NCBI RefSeq assembly: GCF_004349235.1
Contig: NZ_SMKY01000034.1
Location: forward strand, 1 to 49,498
Length of the DNA: 49,498 nucleotides
Source of the DNA: Actinomadura darangshiensis
GTDB lineage: Bacteria; Actinomycetota; Actinomycetes; Streptosporangiales; Streptosporangiaceae
Reading direction: 5' to 3'
The notes below the pieces were generated by a model, which saw only the letters and a program-made list of their open reading frames with translations, searched no databases and was not told the origin of the DNA. Made by a program: the position numbers and the translations under genes. Of the stretch, positions 34,099-42,007 are shown piece by piece; positions within the stretch are counted from its first letter, which is position 1; each line of letters opens with the position of its first letter.

Positions 34099-35277
34099 AT
34101 GACCGAAGGGCCGATGCCCGCCGAGCTGCCGGACGTGCTGCGGCAGCACCTCCAGGCCGCCGTCGACGAGATGGAGCGGGAGATCCGCGACCAGGTGCCC
34201 GAGTACGCGGGCGCCGACGGCGGCGAGTACGCCAGGCGGGTCGAGCGGACGGTCAGCGACACCGTCGCGTTCTTCGTCGACTCGGTCGACCACCCGAACG
34301 CGGACGCCCGCAACATCACCGAGCTGTACATGCGGCTCGGCGAGGAGGAGGCCCGGCACGGCCGGAGCCTCGCCGCCCTGCAGAACGCGATGCGGGTGAG
34401 CAGCCAGGTCGCATGCCGCCGGTTCATCAAGGACGCCTACCGGCTCGGCTGGTCCCGGGAGACGCTGGGCCGGCTGACGGACTCGCTGTTCCTGCTGCTG
34501 GCGCGGGTCGCCGACGCCGCCGCGCAGGGGTACGCCCGCGAGCAGGGGCAGCTGGCGACCGAGCGGGAGCGCCGCCGCGACCGGCTCCGCGACCTGCTGG
34601 TCGCCGAGCCGCCGCCCGGGCAGGAGGCGATCGCCGAGCTCGCGGTCGCGGCCCGCTGGGAGCTGCCGAAGAGCATCGCCCTGGTCGCGCTGCCGGCCGG
34701 CGCGCCCGCCGGGGCGCGGATCCTGCCGCCCGCCGTGCTGGCCGACTGGGAGGCGCCCATCCCGTTCCTGGTGCTGCCCGACCCGGAGGGCCCCGGGCAG
34801 GACCGGCTGTGGCCCGCGCTGCGCAGGCTCGGCACCGCGGCGATCGGGCCGACCGTCCCGATCGGGCAGGGCGCGGTCTCGCTGCGCTGGGCCCGGCACG
34901 CGCTGACGCTGGCGGAGCGGGGCCTGCTGCCGGGCGACGCCCCGGTCCGGTGCGTGGACCACATCGCGGCGCTGGCCACCCTCGCCGCCGACGAGCTGGT
35001 CGGCGCGACCGCCGCGGCCGTCCTCGGGCCGCTGCTGGAGCTGGCGCCGGCCCGCCGCCGGCCGCTCGCCGAGACGCTGCTGACCTACCTGCAGTGCGGC
35101 GACAACGCGGTGATCGCGGCGGAGCGGCTGCACATCCACGAGCAGACCGTCCGGTACCGGCTGCGCCGCATCACCGAGGTGACCGGCGGCCGGTTCACCG
35201 AGCCGGACGGCCGGCTGGACCTCATGCTGATGCTGAGCTGGCTGGTGCGGACGGGCCGCGCCGAGCAGCCGGCGTAG
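34099..35277 (+). CDS. PucR/CdaR-like transcriptional regulator
   Basis: A 392-residue regulator. Residues about 15-150 are an RsbRD-like helical N-terminal domain (LQAAVDEMEREIRDQV, ARNITELYMRLGEEEARHG). The C-terminus TLLTYLQCGDNAVIAAERLHIHEQTVRYRLRRITEV (split) is the PucR-type helix-turn-helix. It is the second such regulator in the window and is not closely alike to the first. Targets unknown. Its last 56 bases overlap the 3' end of the convergent ThiF remnant, which is what one expects if that gene has been free to decay or extend. Confidence 0.88.
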   Translation: MTEGPMPAELPDVLRQHLQAAVDEMEREIRDQVPEYAGADGGEYARRVERTVSDTVAFFVDSVDHPNADARNITELYMRLGEEEARHGRSLAALQNAMRVSSQVACRRFIKDAYRLGWSRETLGRLTDSLFLLLARVADAAAQGYAREQGQLATERERRRDRLRDLLVAEPPPGQEAIAELAVAARWELPKSIALVALPAGAPAGARILPPAVLADWEAPIPFLVLPDPEGPGQDRLWPALRRLGTAAIGPTVPIGQGAVSLRWARHALTLAERGLLPGDAPVRCVDHIAALATLAADELVGATAAAVLGPLLELAPARRRPLAETLLTYLQCGDNAVIAAERLHIHEQTVRYRLRRITEVTGGRFTEPDGRLDLMLMLSWLVRTGRAEQPA

Positions 35278-35857
35278 CGGCGCACACCGGGCAGTCCGGG
35301 TCCTCGGCGAACGGCTCCCAGCGCGGGACGAGGCCCGTCTCCAGGTCGAGGACGACGTGCGCCCCGGCGGCGCGCGGCGGCTCGAAGCCCGTCAGGTACC
35401 GCAGCGCCTCGTAGGCCACCAGTGAGCCGACCTGCATGGTGAGCGGTCCGATGAGCGCGTTGGTGAACGGCCGGGACCGGACGAGCCGCTGCGCGGCGGC
35501 GCCCGCGGGGTCGTCCGGGCCGGGCATCCCGGCCTCGTTGCAGCGCAGGCACCGGCTCCGGCCCGGGTCGACCGAGCAGTACAGCAGCTGGGTGCGGGTC
35601 ATGCCGCCGGTGACGAACGGGACGCCCGCCCGCACCGCGGCCTCGTTGATCCACAGTTGCGACCCCGGCTCGCCGTCGAGGCCGCCCACGATCACGTCGG
35701 CGCCCGCGGCGAGGCCGGTGAGGTCGTCCGGGCCGCCGATCCAGCGGTCGACGGCGCGCACCTCGATGGACGGGTCGTACTCGCGCACCCACTCGGCCGC
35801 GCGCTCCACCTTCGACCGCCCCACATATGCGTGCCGGTACATGAACTGGCGGGTCAA
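35222..35857 (-). pseudogene. Truncated ThiF/MccB-like E1-type adenylyltransferase (C-terminal two-thirds)
   Basis: Translation from 35857 gives LTRQFMYRHAYVGRSKVERA..., which begins exactly in the middle of an E1-fold domain: the ATP-binding GxGxxG strand, the metal-binding Asp and the preceding Arg-finger region are all missing. What remains has the crossover region, CLRC and CPVC (four Cys zinc site) and the GGMTRTQLLY strand. An in-frame TAG stands directly upstream, so no start exists. The break coincides with the right end of the tnpB element. The parent protein resembled MccB/PaaA-type enzymes that adenylate a peptide or amino-acid carboxylate, so it may have belonged to a peptide-derived metabolite pathway. 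Confidence 0.8.
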
Positions 35858-36965
35858 CTACTCGCCCTGAAGGACCGAGCTTGCGGCGTTCGGTCCTTGT
35901 GGGCTTCGTTTACGCTCCCGACTGCCCGCTACAGGTGGGCGGTCACGGGTCGCATCCACCGGCCCCCGGGCTATCCGGGGGCTGGTTGGGGCATGTTGAC
36001 GAATACCCACGCCGAGCGTGCGCGGTCGCGCACGTTGACCCCGGCGACGACGTCGGCGGGCCCAGCGAGACCGCACCAACGACAGGAGAAAAGGTCCCGA
36101 GTGCGCCGGTTGGCTCGCTCGCTGTGGCCGCAGCGCGGACAGCGCTGCGAGGTGTAGGCCGGATCCACCTCCAGGAACGGCACCCCGTGCAGGCGGGCCT
36201 TGTAGGCGATGAACTCACCCAACTGATGGAAGAGCCAAGAGGACAGGCGTGCCCGCTGGTCGCGAGGAACCGTGACCCGTCCGCGGATCCCACTCAGCTC
36301 TTCGAGTGCGATGCCGCGTCCGGTGCGTGCCGCGACGGCAACGACCTGCTTAGCGATCGAGTGGTTGACATGCGTGGCGTGCCGGGCCTCCCGGCGGGCC
36401 CGCTTCTTCAGCAGCCGGACGGCCGCCCGGGTGCGCTTGGCCTGGAGTTCGGCCCGTTTGCGGGCCTGCCAGCGCCGGTACCGGTCCAGGCGGCGGCCCT
36501 GATGGTTGTCACCGTCGAAGGTGGTGGCCAGGTTGACGATGCCGCGGTCCACCCCCACCCAATCGACCGGCTCGTACACCGGGGGTTCGGGGACGTCGCA
36601 GGTGGCGAGCAGGAACCATTTCCCGTCCCGGCGGACCAGATCCGATTCGCCCTTGCGGTGCGCGGACAGTGTCTTGGCCTGGTCGGGCGAGCAGGCGAAC
36701 CGCAGGTTCTTGCATCGTCCGGCCACCGTCCAGATGCTGACGGTGCCCGCGTCCAACTGCCACGACAAACATCGATCGTCGAAAGTGTGCGCGGCGTCGG
36801 CGCGGAACACGATCGGCTTGGCCTCGGCCTTACGGCGACGCTTGGACGCCGGGCCTCCCAGGTTGCCGTTGCGGATGCCGGCCCGGAGGGTGGTGTAGGC
36901 GTCCACGACCCGTTTGATCACGTGCTGGGCGGCCTGGGCGCCGAGCCCGCAGGCTTTGAGGTCGC
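35855..36965 (-). mobile_element. 5'-truncated IS200/IS605-type (tnpB) element
   Basis: The right end lies at about 35855-35970: a 9-bp hairpin (AAGGACCGA with TCGGTCCTT) then GAGTAG before the ThiF sequence, and a second hairpin over the tnpB stop. The tnpB body follows to about 36965, where the sequence changes to Ldh_2-like coding. The left end and the first ~60 codons of tnpB are missing, and no tnpA is present, so the element cannot move by itself. Confidence 0.75.
35870..35982 (-). ncRNA. Candidate reRNA (omega-RNA) region of the tnpB element
   Basis: TnpB proteins use an RNA made from the 3' end of tnpB and the right end of the element, followed by a short guide. Here the expected position holds two strong hairpins (stems 35962-35969 with 35975-35982 across the stop codon, and 35870-35878 with 35890-35898). 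The guide would be the adjacent ThiF sequence beginning TTGACCCGCC. Expression is not shown, and the partner protein is truncated. Confidence 0.35.
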
Positions 36966-37143
36966 CGTAGCACAGCGCCCGCGCCGCCGCCCGCGCCCGT
37001 TCGGGCGGCGTTCCGAGCGAGGCGAACACGTCCGCGGCGAAGCGGAGCAGATCGGTATAGCCCACCCGGACCGCGGGCGGGGCTGCGGCGCTCGGGAGCG
37101 GTGGCGCGGGGTCCTGGAGCGATGTTCGGGAGGACGGGGTCAC
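35971..37143 (-). pseudogene. tnpB: Chimeric ORF: Ldh_2-like dehydrogenase N-terminus fused to a 5'-truncated TnpB
   Basis: The 390-codon frame has two unrelated parts. Residues 1-60 (VRVGYTDLLRFAADVFASLG, then ERARAAARALCYGDL) match the N-terminus of malate/L-lactate-dehydrogenase (Ldh_2) family proteins. From about residue 63 it is TnpB: GLGAQAAQHVIKRV, RuvC-I Asp199 (VGVDRG), RuvC-II Glu281 (IALEEL), zinc finger CPRC/CRWC (335-357) and RuvC-III Asp364. The catalytic core is complete but the N-terminal recognition region of TnpB is absent. The GTG start overlaps the M20 gene stop by 4 bases, so the ORF is still translated with the operon. The junction near 36965 has YGDL in both parents, consistent with a microhomology deletion. 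Confidence 0.7.
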
Positions 37144-38504
37144 ACGGGTCCCTTCCTGTCATAGGTGCTGTGCTCGTCGGTGCTGTGCTCGTCGGTGCTG
37201 TGCTCGTCGGTGCTGTGCTCGTCGGTGAAGGCGATGAGGAGGCGGGCGACGGCCGCGGCGAAGTCCGCCAGGTCTCCGGCCTCGGCGAACTCTCCGTCGG
37301 CGTGGGCGTTGTTGGCGGCGAGGTCCCCGGGGCCGAGCACGACGGTGCAGGCGCCGGGGACCTGCGACATCCAGATGGCGTCGCAGGTGAAGGGGGGCTC
37401 GGCGGCGGGCCACGGCGGGATTCCCGCACGGTCTCGCAGCAGCGCGTGGCCCCACGCGTCGCGGTCGTCCAGCACGGGCAGCCCGTGCTTGCACCACTCA
37501 AGGCGGGTGATGGCGCATGCGTCGGCGGCGGTACGGCCGAACAGCGCCGTGCCGGCGAAGGCCGCGGCGAATTCTTTGAGGCCCTCGTCCAGCGCGTCCC
37601 GCAACCGCCGCTCCAGCTCGCCGGCGGCCTCCGGCGAGGCGTAGCCGAAGTTCAGCAGGAGGGAGCCGCTGCCGTACACCTTGTTGTGCCGCGTTCCGGT
37701 GTGCAGGCCCGCCACGCAGACCGCCGCCTCGGACGCCGCCGGATCGAGCGCGCGGCCCAGCTGCTGGGCGAGGAACCCCAGCAGGACGGTGGCGTTGTGG
37801 CCGCGGCCCGGACGGTCGTCCACGGCGTCCGAACCGTCGACGACGATGCGCGCGGTCATCGCCGCCGTGCTGCGCGGCAGGAAGCGTCCCCGGGTCGGTT
37901 CGCAGAAGACGTTCAGACGGCCGGTGAATCCGCGCCGGACGAGGGGGCGCGTGCCGAAGACGCCCATGGCGCCGCCTTCCTCCCCCGCGACGGCCTGCAC
38001 CAGCACGCCGACCTCGCGTCCCAGCGCGGGACGAAGCGCAACCGCGGCGCGGATGCCCGCGAGGAGCGCCACGGCGGGGCCCTTGGCGTCGATCGCGCCG
38101 CGCCCGTGGAACCGCTCACCGTCGAACCGGGCGGGTTGCAGCCCCGCGACGGTGTCCAGGTGCACGTTGAACATCACGGTGCGGGCGGCGGGCAGGCCGT
38201 CCGGTCCCAGCCGGAGCACGAGGCTGGGCTGGTCGGCGAGGAACCGCGGGTCTGCGACGGCCTCGCGGACCGTCGCGGGGACGGGACCGGAGTCCAGCTC
38301 GGCCGGTTCCGCCGGAGCGTGCCGGACGACGCGCAGGCCCATCGCGGCGGCGTGGCGCGCGTAGGCGTCCTGCGCCTCGGCGATGCGGGGCGGCGGCGCG
38401 TCCGGGCCTGCCTCCAGCGGACCGGCGGTCGGCAGGTCGAGGAGCCGGAGCAGCAGGTCGCGGTCGGCGGGGGTCAGCGGCGCGGGAAGGCGGCCCCCGG
38501 TCAT
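37140..38504 (-). CDS. M20-family metallopeptidase/deacylase
   Basis: A 454-residue dinuclear zinc hydrolase of the ArgE/DapE/CPG2-type M20 family. Metal ligands and catalytic acids are in place: MFNVHLDT (His115, Asp117), RGAIDAKGP (Asp139), VAGEEGG (Glu175/176), VFCEPT (Glu202) and the C-terminal NNAHADGEF His. Such enzymes remove acyl groups or C-terminal residues from small peptides. The C-terminus carries four DEHST repeats before YDRKGPV, encoded by a 15-bp tandem repeat, which is unusual for the family. It overlaps the isomerase gene by ATGA and the Ldh_2-TnpB chimera by GTGA, so it belongs to the damaged operon. Confidence 0.9.
   Translation of the reverse strand: MTGGRLPAPLTPADRDLLLRLLDLPTAGPLEAGPDAPPPRIAEAQDAYARHAAAMGLRVVRHAPAEPAELDSGPVPATVREAVADPRFLADQPSLVLRLGPDGLPAARTVMFNVHLDTVAGLQPARFDGERFHGRGAIDAKGPAVALLAGIRAAVALRPALGREVGVLVQAVAGEEGGAMGVFGTRPLVRRGFTGRLNVFCEPTRGRFLPRSTAAMTARIVVDGSDAVDDRPGRGHNATVLLGFLAQQLGRALDPAASEAAVCVAGLHTGTRHNKVYGSGSLLLNFGYASPEAAGELERRLRDALDEGLKEFAAAFAGTALFGRTAADACAITRLEWCKHGLPVLDDRDAWGHALLRDRAGIPPWPAAEPPFTCDAIWMSQVPGACTVVLGPGDLAANNAHADGEFAEAGDLADFAAAVARLLIAFTDEHSTDEHSTDEHSTDEHSTYDRKGPV
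37165..37224 (-). repeat. Four perfect 15-bp tandem repeats encoding (DEHST)4
   Basis: The unit on the plus strand is GTGCTGTGCTCGTCG, repeated without a mismatch. It encodes DEHST repeats at the C-terminus of the M20 peptidase. The 15-bp unit preserves the frame, so copy number can change the tail length without disrupting the protein. Confidence 0.95.
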
Positions 38505-39373
38505 CGCCGCCCGCCCGCCGCGCAGGCCGGCCGCGCGAGGAGCCGTTCCAGTGCCCGCCCGCAGGCGACGAACCCCTCCCGGTCTCCGGTGCCGGATCTC
38601 AGGTGCGGTTGCAGCTTCACGTGCGGCTCGATGGACAGGACGCCGCCGTACCCGTTCCGGAACAGGACGTCCAGGCACTCGGCGACCCGGGCCTCGCCTT
38701 CGCCGGGCGGGACGAAGACGACCTGGCCACGGGCGCCCGCACGCGCGTCCTTCACATGGACGTGCACCACATGAGGCACGATTTCGCGGAGCATCGGCAG
38801 CGGCGGATACCCGTGCGCCACCCCGTTGCCGATGTCGAACAGGAGCCGCAGCGCCGGGCTGCCGATACCGGCGACCAGGTCCAGCATCCGGTCGGCGCGC
38901 TCGCCCGCCCACCCGGCGCAGTTCTCGTGCGCCAGCACCAGCCCATGGTCCTCGGCGCGCCGCGCCAGCTCGCGCAGGCGCGCGCGGACGCGGCGGCCCC
39001 ACTCGGGCTCGTCCAGGCCGCCGTGCGGGTACGACATGACCCGCACCAGCGGGGCGCCCAGCACGGCGCACCGGCGGGCGAGGACCTCCAGCTCCCGCAC
39101 GTCGTCGGCGAAGTCCCCGGTGACCGGGCGCGACCAGTCGCCGATCTTGGAGGCGACGGCCGCCACGGCCGTGCCGGCGCGCTCCAGATGCCCGGCCGCC
39201 CGGCGGAACGCGTCCTCGTCCAGGGCCGCGACGGGCGTGCCGCCGATGGTCCGCAGCTCCAGCCGGTTCCAGCCCAGCTCCGCGACCGCGTCGATCTGCC
39301 CCGCGAGATCCGGTGCCGCCTCGTCTCCGAGCCCGGCGAGGCGGACCTGCGGCACACCCTCAGCGAGCGCCAC
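38501..39373 (-). CDS. Sugar phosphate isomerase/epimerase-like TIM-barrel protein
   Basis: A 290-residue AP-endonuclease-2-type TIM barrel. VRLAGLGDEAAPDLAGQIDA opens the first strand; LVLAHENCAGWAGERA holds a metal Glu; LRLLFDIGNGVAHGYPP and HVVHVHVKDARAG give the Asp and His ligands; VLSIEPHVK carries the last Glu. All four usual metal ligands appear present. Such proteins isomerise or dehydrate sugars and inositols, frequently with a MocA-type partner, as here. The GTG start has AGGAGG seven bases upstream, and the gene overlaps the oxidoreductase gene by 14 bases. Confidence 0.87.
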   Translation of the reverse strand: MALAEGVPQVRLAGLGDEAAPDLAGQIDAVAELGWNRLELRTIGGTPVAALDEDAFRRAAGHLERAGTAVAAVASKIGDWSRPVTGDFADDVRELEVLARRCAVLGAPLVRVMSYPHGGLDEPEWGRRVRARLRELARRAEDHGLVLAHENCAGWAGERADRMLDLVAGIGSPALRLLFDIGNGVAHGYPPLPMLREIVPHVVHVHVKDARAGARGQVVFVPPGEGEARVAECLDVLFRNGYGGVLSIEPHVKLQPHLRSGTGDREGFVACGRALERLLARPACAAGGRR

Positions 39374-40391
39374 CCCGGACCTCCTCTCGCTGGAGCGCGC
39401 CTGCCCCCTGGAAGGCGCACAGGCGCTTGGCCTCGGCGAGCAGCCGGACGGCGTCGACCTGCACCGGCAGCGTCCTGTGCATGCGGGACACCGGACCCGC
39501 GTAACGGGCGTAGGCGCCGCGCAGGAACGCCGCGAACGCGTCGTCGGTGAACACGCTCCGCGTCACCTCGCCGCCGGTACCGACGACGCGCAACTGCGCG
39601 GTGCTGTCGGCCTCGCTGCAGGGGTAGTGGCCGACGAGGACCGCCCGGTCGAACTCCAGGGTGATGCGCCGCTCGCGGACCGGCGAGGTCAGGTCCGAGT
39701 CGATCTCGGTGCGGACGCCTGCGACATGGTTCAGCCGCAGCCGGGCGCGGCCGAGGCGCGGGACCCTCGACCGCCCGAAGACCATGTCCTCCCACGAGGC
39801 GCCGGCGACCCGCGCGCGGCCCGCGAGGCTGAGCACGACGGCGAGCGCGTGCGGCAGCTCGACGTCGAACGCGGTCGGATGGTCGTGGACCGCGGTGCTG
39901 CGGGTGAACCGGGGCTTGTTCTGGATCACGTCGATGCGCCGGAGCTCCCCGTGCCGCCCTGCGCGCACCGCCGCGTGCAGCCGCCGCGTGAGCGCGCTGT
40001 CGAGCCAGTGCGTGGCGACGGTGACGTCCAGGTCGGAGCCGCGCCGGATCCGGGCCATGTCCACCAGCCCGGTCAGGTCCACGGCCAGCGGCTTCTCCAC
40101 GATGATCTTGCGGTAGCCGAGCGCGGCGAGGCGGGCCAGGACGCTCGCGCGGGTGCCGGGGGGCGTGCAGAGGTGCACCACGGTCCGGGACGGGGGGCGC
40201 AGCCGCGCCGCCTCCTCCAGCGACCCGGCCGCCACCACGCCCGGGACCTCGGCGGGCGCGCGGAACGGGTCGACGGCGAGGATCGGCGTCCGGGCCATCA
40301 GGCCGGGCGCCGCGGCACGCACCCTGGCCAGCGCCGGCAGGTGCAATCCCTGGCCTGACCTGCCCATTCCGACGATGAGAGTATGCAGCAT
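39360..40391 (-). CDS. Gfo/Idh/MocA-family oxidoreductase (first gene of damaged operon)
   Basis: A 343-residue NAD(P)-dependent enzyme. The start MLHTLIVGMGRSGQGLHLPAL is the Rossmann motif; VVHLCTPPGTRASV, then IIVEKPLAVDLTG with the family's EKP catalytic Lys, and an extended beta-sheet C-terminal domain follow. The upstream in-frame extension is not family-like, so ATG 40391 is used. A promoter with TTGACT and TAGCTT lies upstream. It begins the run of overlapping genes 40391 to 35222, so together with the isomerase, M20 peptidase, Ldh_2-like and ThiF-like genes it may have formed one biosynthetic unit. Confidence 0.9.
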   Translation of the reverse strand: MLHTLIVGMGRSGQGLHLPALARVRAAAPGLMARTPILAVDPFRAPAEVPGVVAAGSLEEAARLRPPSRTVVHLCTPPGTRASVLARLAALGYRKIIVEKPLAVDLTGLVDMARIRRGSDLDVTVATHWLDSALTRRLHAAVRAGRHGELRRIDVIQNKPRFTRSTAVHDHPTAFDVELPHALAVVLSLAGRARVAGASWEDMVFGRSRVPRLGRARLRLNHVAGVRTEIDSDLTSPVRERRITLEFDRAVLVGHYPCSEADSTAQLRVVGTGGEVTRSVFTDDAFAAFLRGAYARYAGPVSRMHRTLPVQVDAVRLLAEAKRLCAFQGAGALQREEVRGGAR

Positions 40392-40470
40392 CACTGGGTC
40401 AAGGCCCTTTCCCGTGCGCGTGGGGAATCCCGTCGGACGGCACGCGGAACCCGTGATCCGACAGCGAGCC

Positions 40471-40500
40471 AAGCTAATTTGACTCACTGTCACCAGTCAA
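40471..40500 (-). promoter_or_regulatory. Promoter with overlapping inverted repeat, for the MocA operon
   Basis: On the minus strand TTGACT (-35) is followed by an 18-base spacer and TAGCTT (-10). The -35 TTGACT forms an inverted repeat with AGTCAA at 40479-40484 (arms 6 bp, 10-base spacer), so a repressor site may overlap the promoter. Confidence 0.6.
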
Positions 40501-40569
40501 TGACGGTCTGTCGCCTTGATCATTGCCGCGACACAAAGGCGCACGTCAGAGACCGATGCCGAACCGAAA

Positions 40570-40608
40570 GTAACCACAAACAGTTACAGGATGCTTGCTC
40601 AGTGTTAC
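40570..40608. promoter_or_regulatory. GTAAC/GTTAC repeat cluster upstream of the small secreted protein
   Basis: GTAAC at 40570 pairs with GTTAC at 40583, and GTTACAG recurs at 40604 (21 bp apart). In the 276-base gap this is the only other structured, less GC-rich segment, and it could be a regulator site for the gene at 40668. Confidence 0.35.
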
Positions 40609-40667
40609 AGCGTGAGACGCGGCGGGCATCAACGCCCCGTTCCCACCCCCGTCACGCAAGGAGCGGC

Positions 40668-41036
40668 ATGCCCATTCACGCACGCCCGACCACCGCCCTC
40701 GCCGCCGCCACCGCCCTCGCAGCGGCTCTGCTCACCTCCGCGGCCGCACCGGCGAACGCCCGGGAGCGGGCCGCCGCCCCGGACGGAAAGATCGTCGTCT
40801 TCGTGTCCGAAGGCACCCAGGTCGCCTGGGCCGGAACCAGGCTCGTGGAATTCCCGGCCTCGGCCCGCTGCCAATCCCTGCCTCCGGGCGCGCACGTGAT
40901 CGCCAATCACAGCGGCGGGCGGCTGCTCTTCTTCACCGACCCGTTCTGCGCATTCCCCGTCCCGCCGCCGTTCAATTTCATCGCCCCCGGCTACGGCGCG
41001 CACGTCTCCCCGACCGGCGCCTTCAGGGTCGGCTGA
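40668..41036 (+). CDS. Small secreted hypothetical protein
   Basis: A 122-residue protein with a clear signal peptide (residues 1 to about 30, ending AAAPANA) and a mature part of about 90 residues. The mature part has two Cys, in SARCQSL and DPFCAFP, which may form a disulfide. KIVVFVSEGTQVAW is followed by a Pro-rich end (PVPPPFNFIAPGYGAHV). I do not recognise a family; the pattern is like short secreted beta-rich actinomycete proteins. AAGGAG five bases before the ATG supports the start. It is followed by a terminator shared with the convergent hydrolase. Confidence 0.75.
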   Translation: MPIHARPTTALAAATALAAALLTSAAAPANARERAAAPDGKIVVFVSEGTQVAWAGTRLVEFPASARCQSLPPGAHVIANHSGGRLLFFTDPFCAFPVPPPFNFIAPGYGAHVSPTGAFRVG

Positions 41037-41048
41037 CCGTCCGGTCCG

Positions 41049-41089
41049 GGACGCCCGGCGGCGGGCCGCTGGCCGCCGGCCGGGCGTCC
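41049..41089. terminator. Bidirectional terminator between convergent genes
   Basis: GGACGCCCGGC and GCCGGGCGTCC form a perfect 11-bp stem with a GC-rich internal extension, placed between the plus-strand gene ending at 41036 and the minus-strand gene ending at 41109. Confidence 0.7.
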
Positions 41090-41108
41090 TCGCTCGGGCC
41101 GGGCCGGC

Positions 41109-41969
41109 TCAGGACGTGTGGCGCAGCAGCGCGGGGACGACCGTGTCCCAGGTCCGGCGGGGCAGTTCGCTCCCGGTGGCGGGCAGCGTGAGGAGTTCGG
41201 CGCCGGGGATCTCGGCGGCCAGCGCCCGGCCGTTGCCGAGCGGGAAGAAGGGGTCGTCCTCGCCGTGGACGACGAGGGTCGGCGCGGTGACGGCCGGGAG
41301 CCGCTCGCGCCAGCGGTCGCCGGAGTCCATGGCCGCGAAGGCCGTCGCCATCTGGTTCGCGCGGTGCGCCTTGCCCGGGTCGGTGCCGATCGGGGTGCGG
41401 TCGTAGATACGTTCGATGCTCGCGCGGGCCTCGGCCTCGTCGAACGCCGGGCCGGCGAGGTGGCGGGCGCTCTCCAGCATGAAGGCGGTCACGGACGCGC
41501 GGTCCGTCCAGTCGACCTCGGGCGGGTTCATGATGTGCGCCATCAGCTCGGGCGCGTGTTCGGGGAGGTCCTCGTCGCTCGGGCCGGGCGCCGTGGGCCT
41601 CGTGGCGACGAGGGTCAGGGTCGTGACGCGGCCTGGGTGGTCCAGGGCGAGGAGCTGGGCGATCCAGCCGCCGGGCCCGAACCCGGCGACGTGCGCGGCC
41701 GGCAGGTCGTGGGCGTCGAGGACGCCCGCGGCGTCCTCGACGAGGTCGCGCAGCGTGTAGCCGGGTGCCTCGGGGTCGGCGGACGTGGACCGCCCGGTGT
41801 CGCGCAGGTCGTAGCGCACGACGAACCTCCGCAGGGCGGCGAGCCGCTCGCAGAGGTCGTCGGGCCAGGTGAGCATGGTGTTGCCGATCAGCAGGATCGG
41901 CGGCCCGGCGGCGTCGCCGAACGTCTCGGCGCACAGCTCCACCCCGTTGGCCTTGATGAACTTCTCCAT
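41109..41969 (-). CDS. Alpha/beta-hydrolase-fold protein lacking catalytic Ser and His (probable pseudoenzyme)
   Basis: A 286-residue alpha/beta hydrolase. The scaffold is intact, including the strands around RFVVRYDLRDTGRST and PTLVVHGEDDPFFPL with the usual acid Asp239. But the nucleophile elbow normally G-x-S-x-G reads GFGPGG (96-101), so Ser is Gly98, and the C-terminal GHxLP motif reads GSELP, so the catalytic His is Ser267. It cannot work by the normal mechanism and may bind a ligand instead. It lies 38 bases after the ClpC2-like gene on the same strand, so the two are probably co-transcribed. Confidence 0.85.
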   Translation of the reverse strand: MEKFIKANGVELCAETFGDAAGPPILLIGNTMLTWPDDLCERLAALRRFVVRYDLRDTGRSTSADPEAPGYTLRDLVEDAAGVLDAHDLPAAHVAGFGPGGWIAQLLALDHPGRVTTLTLVATRPTAPGPSDEDLPEHAPELMAHIMNPPEVDWTDRASVTAFMLESARHLAGPAFDEAEARASIERIYDRTPIGTDPGKAHRANQMATAFAAMDSGDRWRERLPAVTAPTLVVHGEDDPFFPLGNGRALAAEIPGAELLTLPATGSELPRRTWDTVVPALLRHTS

Positions 41970-42007
41970 GCAGGGGTGGACCGCGGCCGGACCCGGAACT
42001 CATCGGG

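Noticed and set aside
37165..37224. Tandem repeats as a CRISPR array
   Set aside because: Units are 15 bp, directly adjacent without spacers, and encode protein.
41109..41969. OleB (beta-lactone decarboxylase) completing the Ole set
   Set aside because: OleB has an Asp nucleophile in a haloalkane-dehalogenase-type fold; this protein has Gly at that position and lost its His.
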